DNA of 6,914 nucleotides from Clostridiales bacterium (GTDB lineage: Bacteria; Bacillota; Clostridia; Saccharofermentanales; Saccharofermentanaceae): assembly GCA_016930475.1 (NCBI GenBank), contig JAFGGR010000121.1:1-6914 (forward strand), given 5' to 3'. The notes under the pieces are model-generated. The model ran no database searches, had not been told where the DNA came from, and saw nothing but the letters and a program-made list of their open reading frames with translations. The translations under genes were made by a program, and so were the position numbers. Each line of letters starts with the position of its first letter. Position 1 is the stretch's first letter. This document shows, piece after piece, positions 5,506 to 6,914 of this stretch.

Positions 5506-6591
5506 ATGCATAAGAAACTCTTCATTCCCGGACCTGTCGATGTTTTACCGGAAGTCCTCGCGAAGATGTCTTCTCCGATGATCGGACATCGGTCCAAGGA
5601 TGCATCCGTGCTCCAGCAAAGCATATCCGAGAAACTTCAACGGGTGATGCGTACGAATAACACCATCCTTTTGTCCACTTCCTCGGGGAGCGGTCTGATG
5701 GAAGGGGCGGTTCGTTGTTTTACCCGGGATCGCGCAGCGGTGTTTTCGATCGGGGCGTTCGGAGATCGGTGGTATAAAATGTGCACCGCCAACGGAGTTC
5801 CCGCAGATCTTTTTCGATCGGAACTCGGTCAGCCGACGACTCCGGAAATGGTCCGGGAGGCGCTTATTACCGGAAAATATGATATGATCACGATCACACA
5901 GAACGAGACTTCGACCGGCATCAGAAACCCGATGAAGGAGATATCGGAGGTCCTTAAGGATTTTCCTGAAGTGATCCTGTGTGTGGATACGGTCAGTTCG
6001 ATGGGCGGGGACGATATCCCCGTCGACGATCTGGGGATCGATGTTTGTATCACCTCGACACAGAAGTGTCTCGGCCTTCCTCCGGGATTGTCCGTCGCTT
6101 CGGTATCGGATCGGGCGATCGCAAAAGCGGAAGGGATCCCGAACCGCGGCCTGTATTTTGACTATGTCGAACTTTATAAGTTCGTGAAGGAGAAGCCGTA
6201 CCAATATCCGTCAACTCCTTCGCTCGCGCATATGTTCGCGTTGGATTACCAGTTGGATCGAATTCTGAAGGAGGGCCTCGCGGCGAGATACGAAAGACAT
6301 CTCGCCTTATCATCCCGTGTATGGGAATGGGCGAGGAAAAACTGCGAGCTTTATTCCAACCCGCAATATCTTTCCGTCACCGTCACCTGTCTGAAGAACA
6401 CGTTCGGGATCGAATTTTCGAAAATCAACGCAGCGATGGGTAAAAGAGGTTTTCAATTGTCCAACGGTTATGGTGCGTTGAAGGACATCACGTTCCGCAT
6501 CGCCCATATGGCGGACATGACCGTCGAAGAGATGGACGACATGCTTCATAACTTAGGCGAAGTGATCGCCGAACTTCAATCGGAACAGTAG
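5506..6591 (+). CDS. Class V PLP-dependent aminotransferase (serine/phosphoserine or alanine-glyoxylate type)
   Basis: A 361-residue cytoplasmic fold-type I aminotransferase, full length for the family. The N-terminus has IPGPVDVLPEVL and PMIGHRSKDASVL, which are hallmarks of the alanine-glyoxylate/serine-pyruvate aminotransferase group. TSSGSGLMEGAVR forms the phosphate-binding region. Asp161 in VDTVSS should bind the pyridine nitrogen of PLP. Lys187 in TSTQKCLGLPPGLS is the Schiff-base lysine. Arg331 in TFRIAHMADMT matches the conserved arginine that binds the substrate carboxylate. serA starts 31 bases downstream on the same strand, so the likely job is the transamination step of serine synthesis (3-phosphohydroxypyruvate to phosphoserine) in place of classical SerC. 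Serine-pyruvate or serine-glyoxylate exchange is the alternative. The family is certain; the substrate is inferred from context. Confidence 0.93.
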   Translation: MHKKLFIPGPVDVLPEVLAKMSSPMIGHRSKDASVLQQSISEKLQRVMRTNNTILLSTSSGSGLMEGAVRCFTRDRAAVFSIGAFGDRWYKMCTANGVPADLFRSELGQPTTPEMVREALITGKYDMITITQNETSTGIRNPMKEISEVLKDFPEVILCVDTVSSMGGDDIPVDDLGIDVCITSTQKCLGLPPGLSVASVSDRAIAKAEGIPNRGLYFDYVELYKFVKEKPYQYPSTPSLAHMFALDYQLDRILKEGLAARYERHLALSSRVWEWARKNCELYSNPQYLSVTVTCLKNTFGIEFSKINAAMGKRGFQLSNGYGALKDITFRIAHMADMTVEEMDDMLHNLGEVIAELQSEQ

Positions 6592-6622
6592 TCATCGGAA
6601 GCATACAAACAGGAGGCATTCT

Positions 6623-6914
6623 ATGAAAATATTAATCACCGAAAAGATCGCGGCAGACTCAGTCCAGTATTTGAAGGACAGGGGTTTTGAGGTCGACGAG
6701 ATACTGGGACTGTCACAGGCCGAGATCGAGGATGTTGTTGAGCCTTACGACGGGCTGATCGTGCGGAGCGTGACCAAGGTCAATAAGGGTCTCGTGTCCA
6801 GAGCCAAGAATCTGAAGGTCGTCGGACGTGCCGGGAACGGTACCGATAATATCGATGTCAATGCGTGCACCGAGAAGGGCATCATCGCCGTTAACACCCC
6901 GGAGGCCAATATCA
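6623..6914 (+). CDS. serA: D-3-phosphoglycerate dehydrogenase, N-terminal part, cut by window edge
   Basis: This would oxidise 3-phosphoglycerate to 3-phosphohydroxypyruvate with NAD+, the first step of serine synthesis. The 97 visible residues begin MKILITEKIAADSVQYLKD. They then show YDGLIVRSVTKV (42-53), NLKVVGRAGNGTDNIDVNAC (63-82) and GIIAVNTPEAN (86-96). These are the substrate-domain signatures of the D-2-hydroxyacid dehydrogenase family in the SerA subgroup. Arg48 and Ser49 lie where the phosphate/carboxylate contacts are expected. The common GRAGVGVDNID reads GRAGNGTDNID here. AGGAGG lies six bases before the ATG. The nucleotide-binding domain, the catalytic Arg/Glu/His and any ACT domain fall outside the window, so long and short SerA forms cannot be told apart. 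Confidence 0.92.
   Translation, partial: MKILITEKIAADSVQYLKDRGFEVDEILGLSQAEIEDVVEPYDGLIVRSVTKVNKGLVSRAKNLKVVGRAGNGTDNIDVNACTEKGIIAVNTPEANI

Noticed and set aside
5545..6204. 219-codon minus-strand open frame opposite the aminotransferase
   Set aside because: It is antisense to a gene with all catalytic motifs in place and shows no family features.

Overview
The window looks like chromosomal DNA from a Gram-positive, Clostridia-like bacterium of roughly balanced base composition. This rests on strong AGGAGG-type ribosome sites before nearly every gene, extended -10 promoters, a NatAB-type ABC exporter, and a single-pass membrane protein with a LysM-like outer domain. No marker gene fixes the taxon, so the assignment is tentative.

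Left half (1-2485, minus strand): an ABC exporter operon read leftwards from a promoter near 2518-2546. In transcription order it holds a complete ABC-2/NatB-like permease, a NatA-like ATPase that overlaps it by 4 bases, and, after a 3-base gap, a second permease of similar layout that runs off the left edge. One ATPase with two different permeases suggests a heteromeric exporter. Its substrate cannot be read from the sequence.

Centre (2486-2772): a divergent control region. Both promoters carry the identical extended -10 nonamer TGATATAAT. Between them lies a 13-base direct repeat, two copies 20 bases apart, with an embedded palindrome.

Centre-right (2773-5331, plus strand): an 852-residue protein, the most unusual gene here. 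Its first ~250 residues look like a PP2C phosphatase fold in which the metal-binding aspartates are all replaced. A ~450-residue disordered acidic/proline-rich linker follows, then one membrane helix and a short outer region ending in a LysM-like domain. The layout suggests a catalytically dead cytoplasmic module tethered to a wall-binding sensor. A strong intrinsic terminator closes the unit.

Right end (5408-6914, plus strand): the start of a serine-biosynthesis operon. It has a class V PLP aminotransferase, then the N-terminal third of 3-phosphoglycerate dehydrogenase (serA), which is cut by the window edge. The aminotransferase is probably the phosphoserine or serine/alanine-type transaminase of the pathway. 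Palindromic sequence in front of it may be a control site.
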